The notes under the pieces were generated by a model. That model was not told the origin of the DNA, ran no database searches, and saw only the letters and a program-made list of their open reading frames with translations. This document shows, one piece after another, positions 1-8,557 of a DNA stretch of 64,000 nt. The translations under genes and the position numbers were made by a program. Location of the stretch: assembly GCF_009498455.1 (NCBI RefSeq), contig NZ_CP045644.1, forward strand, positions 6,637,001 to 6,701,000, in the 5' to 3' direction. Numbering within the stretch: position 1 is the first letter of the stretch; every line of letters begins with the position of its first letter. Source of the stretch: Variovorax paradoxus (GTDB lineage: Bacteria > Pseudomonadota > Gammaproteobacteria > Burkholderiales > Burkholderiaceae_C).

Positions 1-992
1 GCCGGGCCGAACAGCGACGGATCGAAGGGCCGGCTCGACAGTTCCTGCGGATGCGCCACCAGCCATGCCAGTCCGACCTGCGCCAGCAGCGGCCAGCGCT
101 GGTTGACGGCCTCGACGAGGCCGAAGTCCTGCGCCGTCGTGACCTCGTGGCCGAGCGCCGCCATGTGGCGCGCGGTCGCTTCGGTCAGCGCCGCGATCTG
201 CGGATCGACCGGGTGATCGCCGAAGCGTGGAATGAAAAGAATGCGCGCGCGTTGCGGGCCCGCGCCCTCTTCCACCGGCCGGTCGCCGATCACCTGCATC
301 ACCGCGGCCACGTCGGCCACGCTGCGCGCGATCGGGCCCGCGACCTCGAAGCCGAGAAAGATCGGCGGCAGCCCATCGCCGCGCGGCACGCGTCCGCGCG
401 AAGGCTTGAAGCCGACGAGGTTGGTGTGCGAGGCCGGCCGGCGGATCGAACCGCCGCCGTCGGTGCCCAGCGCGATCGGACAGCCGCCGGCGGCCACCAG
501 TGCCACCGCGCCGCCCGACGAACCGCCGGGCGTGAGCGTCGGGTCCCACGGGTTGCCGGTGGGGCCGAACACCGGGTTGTCGGTGTAGCCCTGCATCGTG
601 AACTCGGGCACGTTGGTCTTGCCGAAGATCACGGCGCCGGCTTCGCGCAGCTTCGCCACCGGCAGCTCGTCGCGCTCGGCCACGCCGCCGGCCAGCGCGC
701 GGCTGCCCCAGTGCGTCGGCAGGCCGCGCACCTGCAGGTTGTCCTTGATGGTGACGGGCACGCCGTCGAGCGCGCCCAGCGCCCGGCCGCTGCGCCAGCG
801 CGCGGTGCTTTGCCCGGCCGCGTGCGTGGCGCCTTCGCTGTCGAGCGTGATGAGTGCGTTCAGCCGCGGGTTGACCTCGGCGCTGCGCTGCAGGCAGGCA
901 TGCAGCGCGTCGGTCGGGGTGAACGCCGCCTCGCGATAGCCGGCCGCGAGCTGCGCCGCATCGAGTTGCCAGAGCGGTGTGGTGGTGTGCAT
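1..992 (-). CDS. Amidase (amidase-signature family), 3' end outside the window
   Basis: Partial gene: the reading frame opens at an ATG (992) and runs without a stop to base 1, giving about 330 residues. The amidase signature hydrolase triad is visible: Lys83 in TIKDN, the cis-Ser in GGSSGGA (residues 156-161) and the nucleophile Ser182 in GTDGGGSIRRPAS. The 24-residue Ser-Ser spacing fits the family. Members cleave carboxamides to acid and ammonia; the substrate here cannot be told. It starts 11 bp after the DctM stop in the same direction, so it is probably the last gene of the TRAP operon, suggesting that an imported compound or its derivative is an amide. The family call is firm, the substrate is unknown. 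Confidence 0.9.
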   Translation of the reverse strand, partial: MHTTTPLWQLDAAQLAAGYREAAFTPTDALHACLQRSAEVNPRLNALITLDSEGATHAAGQSTARWRSGRALGALDGVPVTIKDNLQVRGLPTHWGSRALAGGVAERDELPVAKLREAGAVIFGKTNVPEFTMQGYTDNPVFGPTGNPWDPTLTPGGSSGGAVALVAAGGCPIALGTDGGGSIRRPASHTNLVGFKPSRGRVPRGDGLPPIFLGFEVAGPIARSVADVAAVMQVIGDRPVEEGAGPQRARILFIPRFGDHPVDPQIAALTEATARHMAALGHEVTTAQDFGLVEAVNQRWPLLAQVGLAWLVAHPQELSSRPFDPSLFGP

Positions 993-1003
993 CGGGGCGT
1001 GCC

Positions 1004-2296
1004 TCACATGTGCGCCGGCAGCCACGTCACCAGCTGCGGCACGGCCATCAGCAGCAGCGTGAACGCGATCATGATCAGCGCGTACGGCAGCGCACCCCAG
1101 ATCGCATCCTGGATACCGCCCTTGTCGGGACGGATGCCGTGCACCACGAACAGGTTCATGCCCACCGGCGGCGTGATCAGGCCCAGCTCGCACATCAGCA
1201 CGATGAAGATGCCGAACCAGATCGGGTCGATGCCCACGGCAATCGCGATCGGGTAGGTGATCGGGATCGTCGCCACCTGCATCGACAGCACGTCCATGAA
1301 CATGCCCAGGACCAGGTAGAACACGATGAGCGCCAGGATCAGCCCGGTGGCCGACAGGCCCTGGCTCGCGACCCACTTCGTCATCGCTTCGGCCACGCCC
1401 GTGAGGCTCACCGTCAGGTTGAGGATGAAGGCGGCCACGACGATCAGCAGGATCATGCCGCTCACGCGCGCCGTCGAGATGAAGCAGTTGCGCAGCAGCT
1501 CCCAGTTGAGCTTGCCCGACTGCCACACGAAGCCCAGCGCCGCGAGCACGCCCAGCGCCGCGCTCTCGGCCGCCGTGGCGATGCCGAAGTACAGGCTCCC
1601 CATCACGATGCCGAACACCACCGCCGGCGGCACCAGGTGCACCAGCACGCGCAGCCGTTCGCGCAGCGGCACCTTGGGCTCGCGCATCGCGTTGCCGCTG
1701 GCCAGGCTCGAGATGGCGATCCACAGCATGAAGCTCAGCGTGAGCAGCAGGCCCGGGATGATGCCGGCCACGAACAGCTTGCCGATCGAGTTGTTGGTGA
1801 GCGAGCCGTACACGATCATGTTCACGCTCGGCGGAATCAGGATGCCCAGCGTGCCGCCCGCGGCCAGGCTGCCCAGCGACGCGCGCATCGGGTAGCCGCG
1901 CCGCTGCAGCGACGGCAGCGCCACCGTGCCGACCGTGGCCGCGGTGGCCACCGACGAGCCCGAGGTCGCCGCGAACAGCGCGCAGCTGCCGATGTTGGTG
2001 TGCAGCAGCCCGCCCGGCAGGCGGCCCAGCCACGCCGACAGCGCGATGTACATGCGGTCGGCGATGCCCGAGCGCAGCAGCAGCTCGCCGAGCAGCACGA
2101 ACAGCGGCACCGAGGTGAGCAGGCTCTCGTTCTGCACGCCCCACACGACCGGCGCGATCGAGTCCATGAACGGGGCGCCGTAGGCGGCAATGCCGCCGAT
2201 GATGCCGATGGCCGCCATCGACACCGCGATCGGCAGGCCGAGCAGCATCAGGGCGAGCATCGCGAAGAATGCGAATCCGATCAGGGCAATGTTCAT
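1004..2296 (-). CDS. TRAP transporter large permease, DctM type
   Basis: A 430-residue, very hydrophobic protein with the many membrane segments of DctM, the ion-coupled transport subunit of tripartite ATP-independent periplasmic transporters. Typical family stretches are LGILIPPSVNMIVYG and ELGLITPPVGMNLF. The start MNIALIGF is chosen because it overlaps the DctQ stop as ATGA; the frame stays open upstream but that extension is not membrane-like. It works in the inner membrane with the DctQ and DctP proteins encoded just upstream. The substrate is probably an organic acid or related small anion, which is a family-level inference only. Confidence 0.92.
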   Translation of the reverse strand: MNIALIGFAFFAMLALMLLGLPIAVSMAAIGIIGGIAAYGAPFMDSIAPVVWGVQNESLLTSVPLFVLLGELLLRSGIADRMYIALSAWLGRLPGGLLHTNIGSCALFAATSGSSVATAATVGTVALPSLQRRGYPMRASLGSLAAGGTLGILIPPSVNMIVYGSLTNNSIGKLFVAGIIPGLLLTLSFMLWIAISSLASGNAMREPKVPLRERLRVLVHLVPPAVVFGIVMGSLYFGIATAAESAALGVLAALGFVWQSGKLNWELLRNCFISTARVSGMILLIVVAAFILNLTVSLTGVAEAMTKWVASQGLSATGLILALIVFYLVLGMFMDVLSMQVATIPITYPIAIAVGIDPIWFGIFIVLMCELGLITPPVGMNLFVVHGIRPDKGGIQDAIWGALPYALIMIAFTLLLMAVPQLVTWLPAHM

Positions 2297-2946
2297 GGTG
2301 CGGCTCCTTCGGCCTGCTGCCGTGCCTTGAGGTCGTCGAGTTCTTCCTTGAGCTCTTCCTTCGCGCTCTTCGGATGGAAGTCGCTGTTCAGCGTGCGGAT
2401 GTCGCCGCTGGCCAGCAGCCGCGTCGCGCGCCAGGCCAGCGCGCAGGCCACGCCCGCGAAGATCACCAGGCCCGCGTACCACACGCCCTGCGGAATGATC
2501 AGCGGCGTGGCCCAGGGCGTCTGCGCGGTGCTGCGGTAGGCCGTCGTGTCCTGGATCACCTTGAACGCGACCCAGGCGATGAACAGCGAGAACACCGCCA
2601 GCGAGACGATCGAGAGCCAGTTCAGCAGCGCCTGCACGCGCGGCGGGAAGCGCTCGTGGAACACGTCCACGCGGATGTGGTTGCGCCCCAGGAGCGACAG
2701 GCTGAAGGCCAGCGTGGAGCCGACCGCCAGCGCATAGCCGCCCAGCTCGTCGGCGCCCTGCAGCGAGATGTTGAACAGCTTGCGCGAGATCGTCTCGATG
2801 GCGACGACGAAGGCCAGCCCCAGGAAGATCGCGCCGAAGGCCGTGGCCAGCACGGTCTCCATGCGGGTCCTGAAGTCGGCGCGCCGGGTGCGCGCAGAGG
2901 CCGCCGTGGCGGATTGCCGGTCGCGGGTCATGGCGACGCTGTTCAT
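2293..2946 (-). CDS. TRAP transporter small permease, DctQ type
   Basis: A 217-residue protein with four predicted membrane helices (first around residues 35-55) and the DctQ-like stretch LGRNHIRVDVFHERFP in the middle. It is the small membrane subunit that pairs with DctM in a TRAP transporter. The C-terminus is a charged tail of about 30 residues, rich in Glu and Lys, that is longer than in many DctQ proteins. The ATG at 2946 overlaps the dctP stop (ATGA) and its own stop overlaps the dctM start, so the three genes are translationally coupled. A second ATG a few codons in is also possible. Confidence 0.88.
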   Translation of the reverse strand: MNSVAMTRDRQSATAASARTRRADFRTRMETVLATAFGAIFLGLAFVVAIETISRKLFNISLQGADELGGYALAVGSTLAFSLSLLGRNHIRVDVFHERFPPRVQALLNWLSIVSLAVFSLFIAWVAFKVIQDTTAYRSTAQTPWATPLIIPQGVWYAGLVIFAGVACALAWRATRLLASGDIRTLNSDFHPKSAKEELKEELDDLKARQQAEGAAP

Positions 2947-3998
2947 TGCAGGCCCAGCACCGGTGCCACCGTCGCCTGCCAGGTCTTCAGGCAGGTGGGG
3001 TTCGACTTGTTGCACACCTCGGCCCACACCGGCAGCGACACCTTGGTGACGGCGCCGCGCAGCAGTTCGGTGTCGGCGGGCGCGACGGGCACATCGACCA
3101 GCTTGAACTTCTTGCCGGTGGTGCACGGGTCCTTGCCGGCGTTGCAGTTCAGCGCGTCCTTGAAGAGCTCTTCGGAGTAGGTCCACATGTCGTCGCTCAG
3201 CGTGTCGAAGGCCTGCTTCATCTTGACCTTGGCATCGGGCGCCAGCGCGTTCCACGACTTCATCGTCATGCCGTAGCCGTTCAGGGCCATCTGGAAGCCG
3301 ATCGGCATCTGGTGCGTCGTCACCTCCGGCCAGCCCGCCGAGTTGGCCGAGCTGGGCCCGGTGATGGCGCAATCGACCACGCCCAGCGACAGCGACTGGT
3401 GCGTGTCGGCGAACGACACCGGCACCGGCGTGCCGCCCACCATCTCGATGAACTTGGCCAGGTTCTGGTCGTACACGCGGACCTTCAGGCCCTTGATGTC
3501 GGCCAGCTTGGCGATCGGTTTCTTGCAGAAAAGAATCTGCGGGCCGAAGGGCCACACGGCCAGCAGCTTCACGCCGAACTGCGCCTGCAGGCGCGCATCG
3601 ACCGTGTCGAAGTAGGCCTTGGCCACCTTGCGGCCCGTGGCGTAGTCGGGCGCCGCGCCGACCAGGTCCAGGCCGAGGATCGTGGGCTCGTCGCGCGAGT
3701 TCTGCGACACGCGCAGCGACACGATGTCGAACAGGCCTGCCTTCATCACGCGCAGCTGCTCGGTGTCCTTGATACCCAGCGTGTCGATGGGCTTGTAGTC
3801 GACATCGATCGGCAAGCCGGTGCGGGCCGCGAAGTTCTCGAAGAAAGGCTGCTCCTTGTTCTTCTGGAGCAGGCCGGTGGCCAGCGGCTGGCCGATGGCT
3901 TTCATCTTGATGCGGTCTTGCGCGTGGGCCGCGGGCAACGCGAGCACCACGGCCAAGGCAACTGTGGCGAAGGACTTGAGGCGAAGGTGGAACGGCAT
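2943..3998 (-). CDS. TRAP transporter substrate-binding protein, DctP family
   Basis: A 351-residue periplasmic binding protein. Starting at MPFHLRLKS it has a clear signal peptide ending in ALPAAHAQ (about residue 26), followed by the DctP fold with the family stretch KLADIKGLKVRVYDQN. It captures the substrate and delivers it to DctQM. The internal ATG at 3998 is preferred over the upstream one at 4040 because GGAG lies a few bases before it and the signal peptide then starts properly. C-terminal cysteines (CNAGKDPC, CNKSNPTC) could form disulphides. First gene of the TRAP-amidase operon, preceded by a perfect 20-bp palindrome that may be the IclR operator. Confidence 0.92.
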   Translation of the reverse strand: MPFHLRLKSFATVALAVVLALPAAHAQDRIKMKAIGQPLATGLLQKNKEQPFFENFAARTGLPIDVDYKPIDTLGIKDTEQLRVMKAGLFDIVSLRVSQNSRDEPTILGLDLVGAAPDYATGRKVAKAYFDTVDARLQAQFGVKLLAVWPFGPQILFCKKPIAKLADIKGLKVRVYDQNLAKFIEMVGGTPVPVSFADTHQSLSLGVVDCAITGPSSANSAGWPEVTTHQMPIGFQMALNGYGMTMKSWNALAPDAKVKMKQAFDTLSDDMWTYSEELFKDALNCNAGKDPCTTGKKFKLVDVPVAPADTELLRGAVTKVSLPVWAEVCNKSNPTCLKTWQATVAPVLGLQ

Positions 3999-4080
3999 GA
4001 AAACTCCAGCAGAGGTAAGTGGGAAGGAACGGGGCGGCATCGAAAGAAAGACGTGCCATTGAATCCCGCAGCGGCGCCGC

Positions 4081-4100
4081 GCAGCGGACTATTCCGCTGC
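4081..4100. promoter_or_regulatory. Perfect inverted repeat upstream of dctP, candidate IclR operator
   Basis: GCAGCGGA-CTAT-TCCGCTGC is a perfect palindrome with 8-bp arms, located between the IclR-family gene and dctP, 83 bp before the dctP start. IclR-family operators are often short palindromes of the TTCCGC/GCGGAA kind, and this one fits that style. No T-run follows on the minus strand, so a terminator for the iclR gene is less likely. Assignment is inference from position and symmetry. Confidence 0.4.
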
Positions 4101-4182
4101 GTGGGACAGTCGAAAAAACTGGTTTGGAATCAAGCACTTGGCGCGTTGCGCCAGTGGAAGATGCGCCGAGGGCGCAGGGCCT

Positions 4183-5004
4183 TCAGCGACCGCCGTAGGC
4201 GGCGGTGATCTCGTCGGCGGCGGCGCGCACGGTGGCGCCCAGGTGCAGGAAGTCGGTGCTCTTGATGCGCTGCGTCGGGCCGACCAGCGAGATCGCGCCG
4301 AAGGGCTGGCCATGCTCGTCGCGGATGGCCGCGGCAATGCAGCGCAGGCCGACCGCGTTCTGCTCGTCGTCGATCGCATGGCCCGCGCGGCGCACCTCGC
4401 CCAGCGTTTCGTGCAGCCGCGAGGCGCGCGCGATCGTGTTGTTCGTGAGCTTGGGCAGGCCGTAGGTGCGCAGGTACTGCAGCACATCTTCTTCCGACAT
4501 CGCGGCGAGGATCGCCTGCCCCATCGCGGTGCCATGCAGTGGTGCACGAAAACCCGGCTTGCCGATGGCGCGCATGAGTTCGCGGCTCTCGACCTGCGTG
4601 ACGAACACGATGTCGCCCAGGTCGGCGATGCCCAGGTTGATGCTCTCGCCGGTGCTGTCGCGCAGCCGGCGCATCACCGGCAGCGCCAGGTGCGCGATGC
4701 GGCGGCGCCGCCCGAAGGCCGCACCGACCGAGAAGCAGCGCACGCCCACGTACCAGAGGTTGGTCTCGCGATCGAACTGCACGAAGCGCCGCTGTTCGAG
4801 CGTGGTGAGCAGCCGGTGCGCAGTGGACGACGACAGCCCCGTGTGCGCCGCGATGTCGACGAGCCGGAAGCCTTCGTCGTCCTCCGCGAGGAGTTCGAGC
4901 AACTGCATGGCGCGCGTGAGCGACTGCACGGTGCTGTCGTGGTCGCGGTCGATGCGGGTGACCTTGGGGGCCTTGGCGGGGGTGCGCGGCGAGCTGGCTG
5001 TCAT
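4183..5004 (-). CDS. IclR-family transcriptional regulator
   Basis: A 273-residue regulator from MTASSPRTP. The N-terminal winged helix-turn-helix is seen around residues 30-90 (FRLVDIAAHTGLSSSTAHRLLTTLEQRRFV), followed by the IclR effector domain with SINLGIADLGDIVFV, HGTAMGQAILA and a C-terminal ISLVGPTQRI region. The upstream in-frame extension to 5052 is not conserved-looking. It lies directly upstream of, and codirectional with, the TRAP-amidase operon, 184 bp before dctP, so it most likely senses the imported compound and controls that operon. Effector unknown. Confidence 0.92.
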   Translation of the reverse strand: MTASSPRTPAKAPKVTRIDRDHDSTVQSLTRAMQLLELLAEDDEGFRLVDIAAHTGLSSSTAHRLLTTLEQRRFVQFDRETNLWYVGVRCFSVGAAFGRRRRIAHLALPVMRRLRDSTGESINLGIADLGDIVFVTQVESRELMRAIGKPGFRAPLHGTAMGQAILAAMSEEDVLQYLRTYGLPKLTNNTIARASRLHETLGEVRRAGHAIDDEQNAVGLRCIAAAIRDEHGQPFGAISLVGPTQRIKSTDFLHLGATVRAAADEITAAYGGR

Positions 5005-5099
5005 GGCGGGCCTTGTGCAAATTGCGTGCCATCCGGCCTGCCCGTCCGGCACGCCATCCGGTGGCCGATGGTCTGCGACAACGTCCGCGTCAAAAACAG

Positions 5100-5119
5100 T
5101 GTTTACACCAATGTTGACA
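5100..5119. promoter_or_regulatory. Tandem TGTNNACA repeats upstream of the IclR gene
   Basis: TGTTTACA-CCAA-TGTTGACA: two eight-base half-palindromic boxes separated by four bases, 96-115 bp upstream of the IclR start, in an AT-rich patch that stands out from the GC-rich surroundings. This could be an autoregulatory operator or part of the promoter region. Only position and pattern support this. Confidence 0.3.
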
Positions 5120-5182
5120 TTTTTTGATAGCCCGGCGGGTGGTGCGCCCTCCGGGCCGGGAAAGGACGTCGGCCGGCCTTCT

Positions 5183-5203
5183 TGCGCCCCCTTGGGGGGC
5201 GCA
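5183..5203. repeat. Hairpin-forming intergenic GC repeat
   Basis: TGCGCCCCC and GGGGGCGCA arms around a short TTG loop form a very stable hairpin in the non-coding stretch between the IclR gene and the GGDEF-EAL gene. It is followed by a second GC-rich pair around 5217-5232 (GCCCCGAAGTGGGG). It has the look of a dispersed palindromic intergenic element rather than a simple terminator because no T-run follows on either strand. Copy number in the genome cannot be seen from here. Confidence 0.35.
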
Positions 5204-5264
5204 GCAGGGTCGCGACGCCCCGAAGTGGGGGGACGTGCGCGAGATCAGGGAGTTGCGCGACGCC

Positions 5265-6623
5265 TTACACGCCGCTGCCCTGAGGATGGGTCGCGGCCTG
5301 TTCGCGGCCCCACGGCGGCGCGCACTCGAACCCGGCCACCCAGCGCTGCATCTGGTCGGCCGGCATCGGCTTCGCGATGCCGTAGCCCTGGGCCAGCGTG
5401 CAGCCCATGGCAAGCAAGGCTTCGCCGTGGTGCAGCGTCTCGACGCCTTCGGCCACGGCCGTGCGCCCGAGTGCCTTCAACAGCAGCAGGATGCCCTGCA
5501 CGATCGCGCGGTCGGCCTCGCTGTCGAGCATGTCGCGGATGAACGACTGGTCGATCTTGACCGACGACACCGGCAGCTGGCGCAGGTACGTGAGCGACGA
5601 ATAGCCCGTGCCGAAATCGTCGATGGCCACCGCCACGCCGAGCGCCTGGCACGCCTCCACGAAGCGGGCCACCGTGGCGAACTGGCTGATGGCCGTGGTC
5701 TCGAGAATCTCGAGCTCCAGCGCCCCGCGGCCGAGCTTCGGGTACTGCGCCAGTTGCTGCGTGAGCCGGTCGACGAAGTCGTGGCGCATCATGTGCAGCG
5801 GACTCACATTGACGCTGACCGACATGCGCAGGCCCGCCTCGAGCCAGTCGTGCAGCTGCCGCAATGCCGTGGCGACGACCCACTCGCCGACCTGCTCGGC
5901 CAGCGCGTCGTCCTCCAGCAGGGGCACGAAATGGATCGGCTGCAGCAGGCCGCGCTGCGGATGGTTCCAGCGGATGAGCGCCTCGGCACCCACCACCACG
6001 CCGCGGCGCATGTCGACCTTGGGCTGATAGCACAGGAAGAACTCGCCCTGCACCAGGCCTTCCTGGATGCGCTGGCGCTGGCGCACCACCTGTGCGTCGG
6101 CCTGCGCCTGCGGGGCGTCGAAATAGTGCACCTTGCCGTCGGCGGCACGCTTGGCGAAGAAGGCCGCATGCTGGGCGTCGCGCAGCGCGAGTTCGGGCGC
6201 CGGGCCGCTGCTGTCCATCAGCCGCGCACCGAGGCTGGCGCACAGGTCGGCGGTGTGCCCCCGCCATTGCCAGGGTTCGGCCAGCGCGATCAGGATGCGC
6301 TCCAGCACCTCGTGGCATTGCGAAAACCCGAGCCCGGCGAAGACGGCCGCGAACTCGTCTCCGCCGATGCGCGCCGACAGCGACTCGCGCGGCAGTTGGG
6401 CCTTGATGCGACGGGCCGCCTCGACCAGCGCGGCATTGCCGCCCGCCATGCCCAGGCGCTGGTTGAGTTCGCGGAAGCGATCGAGGTCGATGTCGCAGAC
6501 GACAGCAAGGCGCTTGCCGGCGCGCGCCCAATCCGCGATGAGCGGAGCCAGCACCTCGTCCGGAGGAAGGCGCCTCAACGCTTCGTCGGGCGACGAGATG
6601 ACATGAGCGGACTCGTTCGGCAC
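5265..6623 (-). CDS. GGDEF-EAL protein, probable c-di-GMP phosphodiesterase
   Basis: A 452-residue cytoplasmic protein with no membrane segment. The GGDEF domain (about residues 25-180) keeps RIGGDEF, but the usual GHxxGD nucleotide-site stretch reads GMAGGNAAL and no RxxD inhibitory site is present (RESL), so cyclase activity is doubtful. The EAL domain (about 185-435) has EALIRW, NVSPLH, LELEILETT, AIDDFGTGYSS, VKIDQSFI, AEGVE and QGYGIAKP, all expected catalytic or metal-binding positions. It should hydrolyse c-di-GMP, perhaps with GTP sensing by the GGDEF part. Start is GTG at 6623. It lies downstream of a diguanylate cyclase in the same direction, with about 190 bp between them. Confidence 0.88.
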   Translation of the reverse strand: MPNESAHVISSPDEALRRLPPDEVLAPLIADWARAGKRLAVVCDIDLDRFRELNQRLGMAGGNAALVEAARRIKAQLPRESLSARIGGDEFAAVFAGLGFSQCHEVLERILIALAEPWQWRGHTADLCASLGARLMDSSGPAPELALRDAQHAAFFAKRAADGKVHYFDAPQAQADAQVVRQRQRIQEGLVQGEFFLCYQPKVDMRRGVVVGAEALIRWNHPQRGLLQPIHFVPLLEDDALAEQVGEWVVATALRQLHDWLEAGLRMSVSVNVSPLHMMRHDFVDRLTQQLAQYPKLGRGALELEILETTAISQFATVARFVEACQALGVAVAIDDFGTGYSSLTYLRQLPVSSVKIDQSFIRDMLDSEADRAIVQGILLLLKALGRTAVAEGVETLHHGEALLAMGCTLAQGYGIAKPMPADQMQRWVAGFECAPPWGREQAATHPQGSGV

Positions 6624-6814
6624 AGGTGGGCGTTCCGAAAATCAAAAGCGGCTGTTGCCCGGATTCAGCCTGCCCGAGCCGGCCATGGCAAGGTATTTTT
6701 CGCGGACGGCCTGCACGAACGGGATTCCCTGGTTCTTGCTACCACCAAAGAACTCCTCCTTGCCATCGGCAGTCGGCAGTCGGGGGCCATCGTCGAGTGG
6801 ATTCGGGGGCCTGT

Positions 6815-8371
6815 TTACGCAGCCGCCGGCCGCATCGCCGTGCACACGCGATTGCGCCCTCCCATCTTGGCCGCGTACAAGGCCTTGTCGGCGGCCTGGA
6901 CCAATTCCTTCGGGGGTCCCGAGGTCAGTGCGGGGCTGAACGCATCCACACCGGCGCTCAGCGTGACGAAGCCGTCGGGGGTTCCGGCGTGCACGATTTC
7001 CAGGTCGCGAACCGCGGTGCGGATTCGCTCCGCCAGGACGGCGGCATCGGCCACATCGGTATTGGGCAAGAGCACGGCCAGCTCCTCCCCGCCGTAGCGG
7101 GCGGCAAGATCTCCCGGACGGCGCGATGCAACGCTTGCGATCGTGCGCCCGATCGTCTGCAGGCACTCATCCCCGGCCGTATGGCCGTAGATGTCGTTGT
7201 ACTGCTTGAAGCAATCGACATCGATCAGGATGAGCGCCAGGGTGCTCGCGTTGCGCATGGCTCGGCTGAATTCGCTGTCGAGCGCCACGTCGAACTGCCG
7301 GCGATTTGCCAACCCCGTGAGACCGTCCTCCATGGCGAGGGTGTTCAAGGTCTTGTTGAGCGTCTCCAGCGCGTCGCGCGCCCGCAGCAGTTCGGCCTCG
7401 GACTTGCTTCGCAGTTCCATCTGCCTGACCAGCCGCCATCCCACGAAGCCGACGATCAACGTCAGCAGCGTGACGCCGCCCGTATGCCAGAGCGTTTCGC
7501 GCCACCAGGCAGCCAGGATCTCGTCCTTGGAGAGGGCCGCGGCAACGAACAGCGGATAGTTGGCAAGACGCCGGAAGCTGTTCAATCGCGTGACGCCGTC
7601 CTGCGCCGATTTGATCTCGGCCGTTCCTGCCGGGCCCTGGGTTGTATAGGCCTGGAAGAGCCCCGTTCCCAGCATGCTTCGTCCGACCATGTCGGTGCTG
7701 TACGGCCGGCGAGTCATCATCGTTCCGTTTTCGAGGATCAGCGCAACGGCGCCGGCCTGCCCGATGTCGAGGCTTTCATAGAACTTCAGGAAGAACGCGA
7801 CCTCGATCGTCGCGAGCGCCACGCCGGCGAAGCTGCCGTCCGCGTGGTTGATGCGCCGGGACACGGGAACGAGCAGTTTGCCGTTGGTCCGGCTCTTCAC
7901 CGGAATCCCGATGTGCGGTCCGCGGTCCTCGTGCTCGCGATGGAAGACGAAATACTCCCGGGTCGCGTTGTTCAGGTTCTGCGGCGGGATCTGCCGGGAG
8001 TTCGCGACCCAGTTTCCGTCCTTGTCGTAGACGTGAATTCCGTCCAGTTGCGGGAGTTCGGCCACCTGCATGGCGAGCACCGTGCGAAGCCGCGCGACGG
8101 CGGCCGGCTGCGTGCCGTCGTGTTCGATGCGCTCGACGATGCCGACCAGCGCAGTGTCTGCCTGCTTGATCGTGTCATCTGCCTGCTGCGCCATGGCACG
8201 CGCCAGGTTCGACGCCGCGACGCTCATCTGCTGAAGCTGCTCCGCGCGCGAATTCCAGCTGTTCCAGCAGTCGAGCGCCACGAGGGCCAGGCAAACGACG
8301 GTCACGAAGGCTGTCGTTCGAAAAGTGATGGAGGGTCGGCGAAACACGGTGTCCTTCCGGGGCAGCGGCAT
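6815..8371 (-). CDS. Membrane diguanylate cyclase with Cache-like sensor
   Basis: About 518 residues from MPLPRKDTV. A first membrane helix (about residues 17-37), a periplasmic double-Cache-like sensor (LDGIHVYDKDGNWVANSRQ and the FAGVALATIEV strand), a second helix (about 310-330), and a C-terminal GGDEF domain. The cyclase site is intact: DVDCFKQYNDIYGHTAGDECL region and YGGEEL, with an RPGD inhibitory I-site five residues before GGEEL. It should make c-di-GMP in response to a periplasmic ligand, with product feedback. Possible opposing partner is the GGDEF-EAL gene downstream. No clear ribosome site at 8371, so the exact start is uncertain. Confidence 0.9.
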   Translation of the reverse strand: MPLPRKDTVFRRPSITFRTTAFVTVVCLALVALDCWNSWNSRAEQLQQMSVAASNLARAMAQQADDTIKQADTALVGIVERIEHDGTQPAAVARLRTVLAMQVAELPQLDGIHVYDKDGNWVANSRQIPPQNLNNATREYFVFHREHEDRGPHIGIPVKSRTNGKLLVPVSRRINHADGSFAGVALATIEVAFFLKFYESLDIGQAGAVALILENGTMMTRRPYSTDMVGRSMLGTGLFQAYTTQGPAGTAEIKSAQDGVTRLNSFRRLANYPLFVAAALSKDEILAAWWRETLWHTGGVTLLTLIVGFVGWRLVRQMELRSKSEAELLRARDALETLNKTLNTLAMEDGLTGLANRRQFDVALDSEFSRAMRNASTLALILIDVDCFKQYNDIYGHTAGDECLQTIGRTIASVASRRPGDLAARYGGEELAVLLPNTDVADAAVLAERIRTAVRDLEIVHAGTPDGFVTLSAGVDAFSPALTSGPPKELVQAADKALYAAKMGGRNRVCTAMRPAAA

Positions 8372-8496
8372 CTGGAGCGCTGGCGCGACTTTGACACATC
8401 TCCGGGCGGATTCGTCGCTTTTGCCCGGTCGGCTGTGCGGCGCAAACAGGCCGATCGCCCATCGCCCCGATTTCCGCGCACTTGAGCCGCCCCCAG

Positions 8497-8526
8497 TGAT
8501 CCATTGCGGCCGCCCTGGCGTAGGAA
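8497..8526 (+). promoter_or_regulatory. RpoE/ChrR-type ECF promoter for the CFA-like operon
   Basis: TGATCC at 8497-8502, exactly 18 bases, then TAGGAA at 8521-8526, 31 bp before the methyltransferase start. The known Rhodobacter RpoE (ChrR-controlled, ECF11) consensus is TGATCC-N18-TAAGA, so the -35 element is identical and the -10 is close. The same architecture is found in front of the sigma gene and the second operon in this window. Confidence 0.7.
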
Positions 8527-8557
8527 GAGAAGACTCTCTCTTCCTGCACCCACCGCC

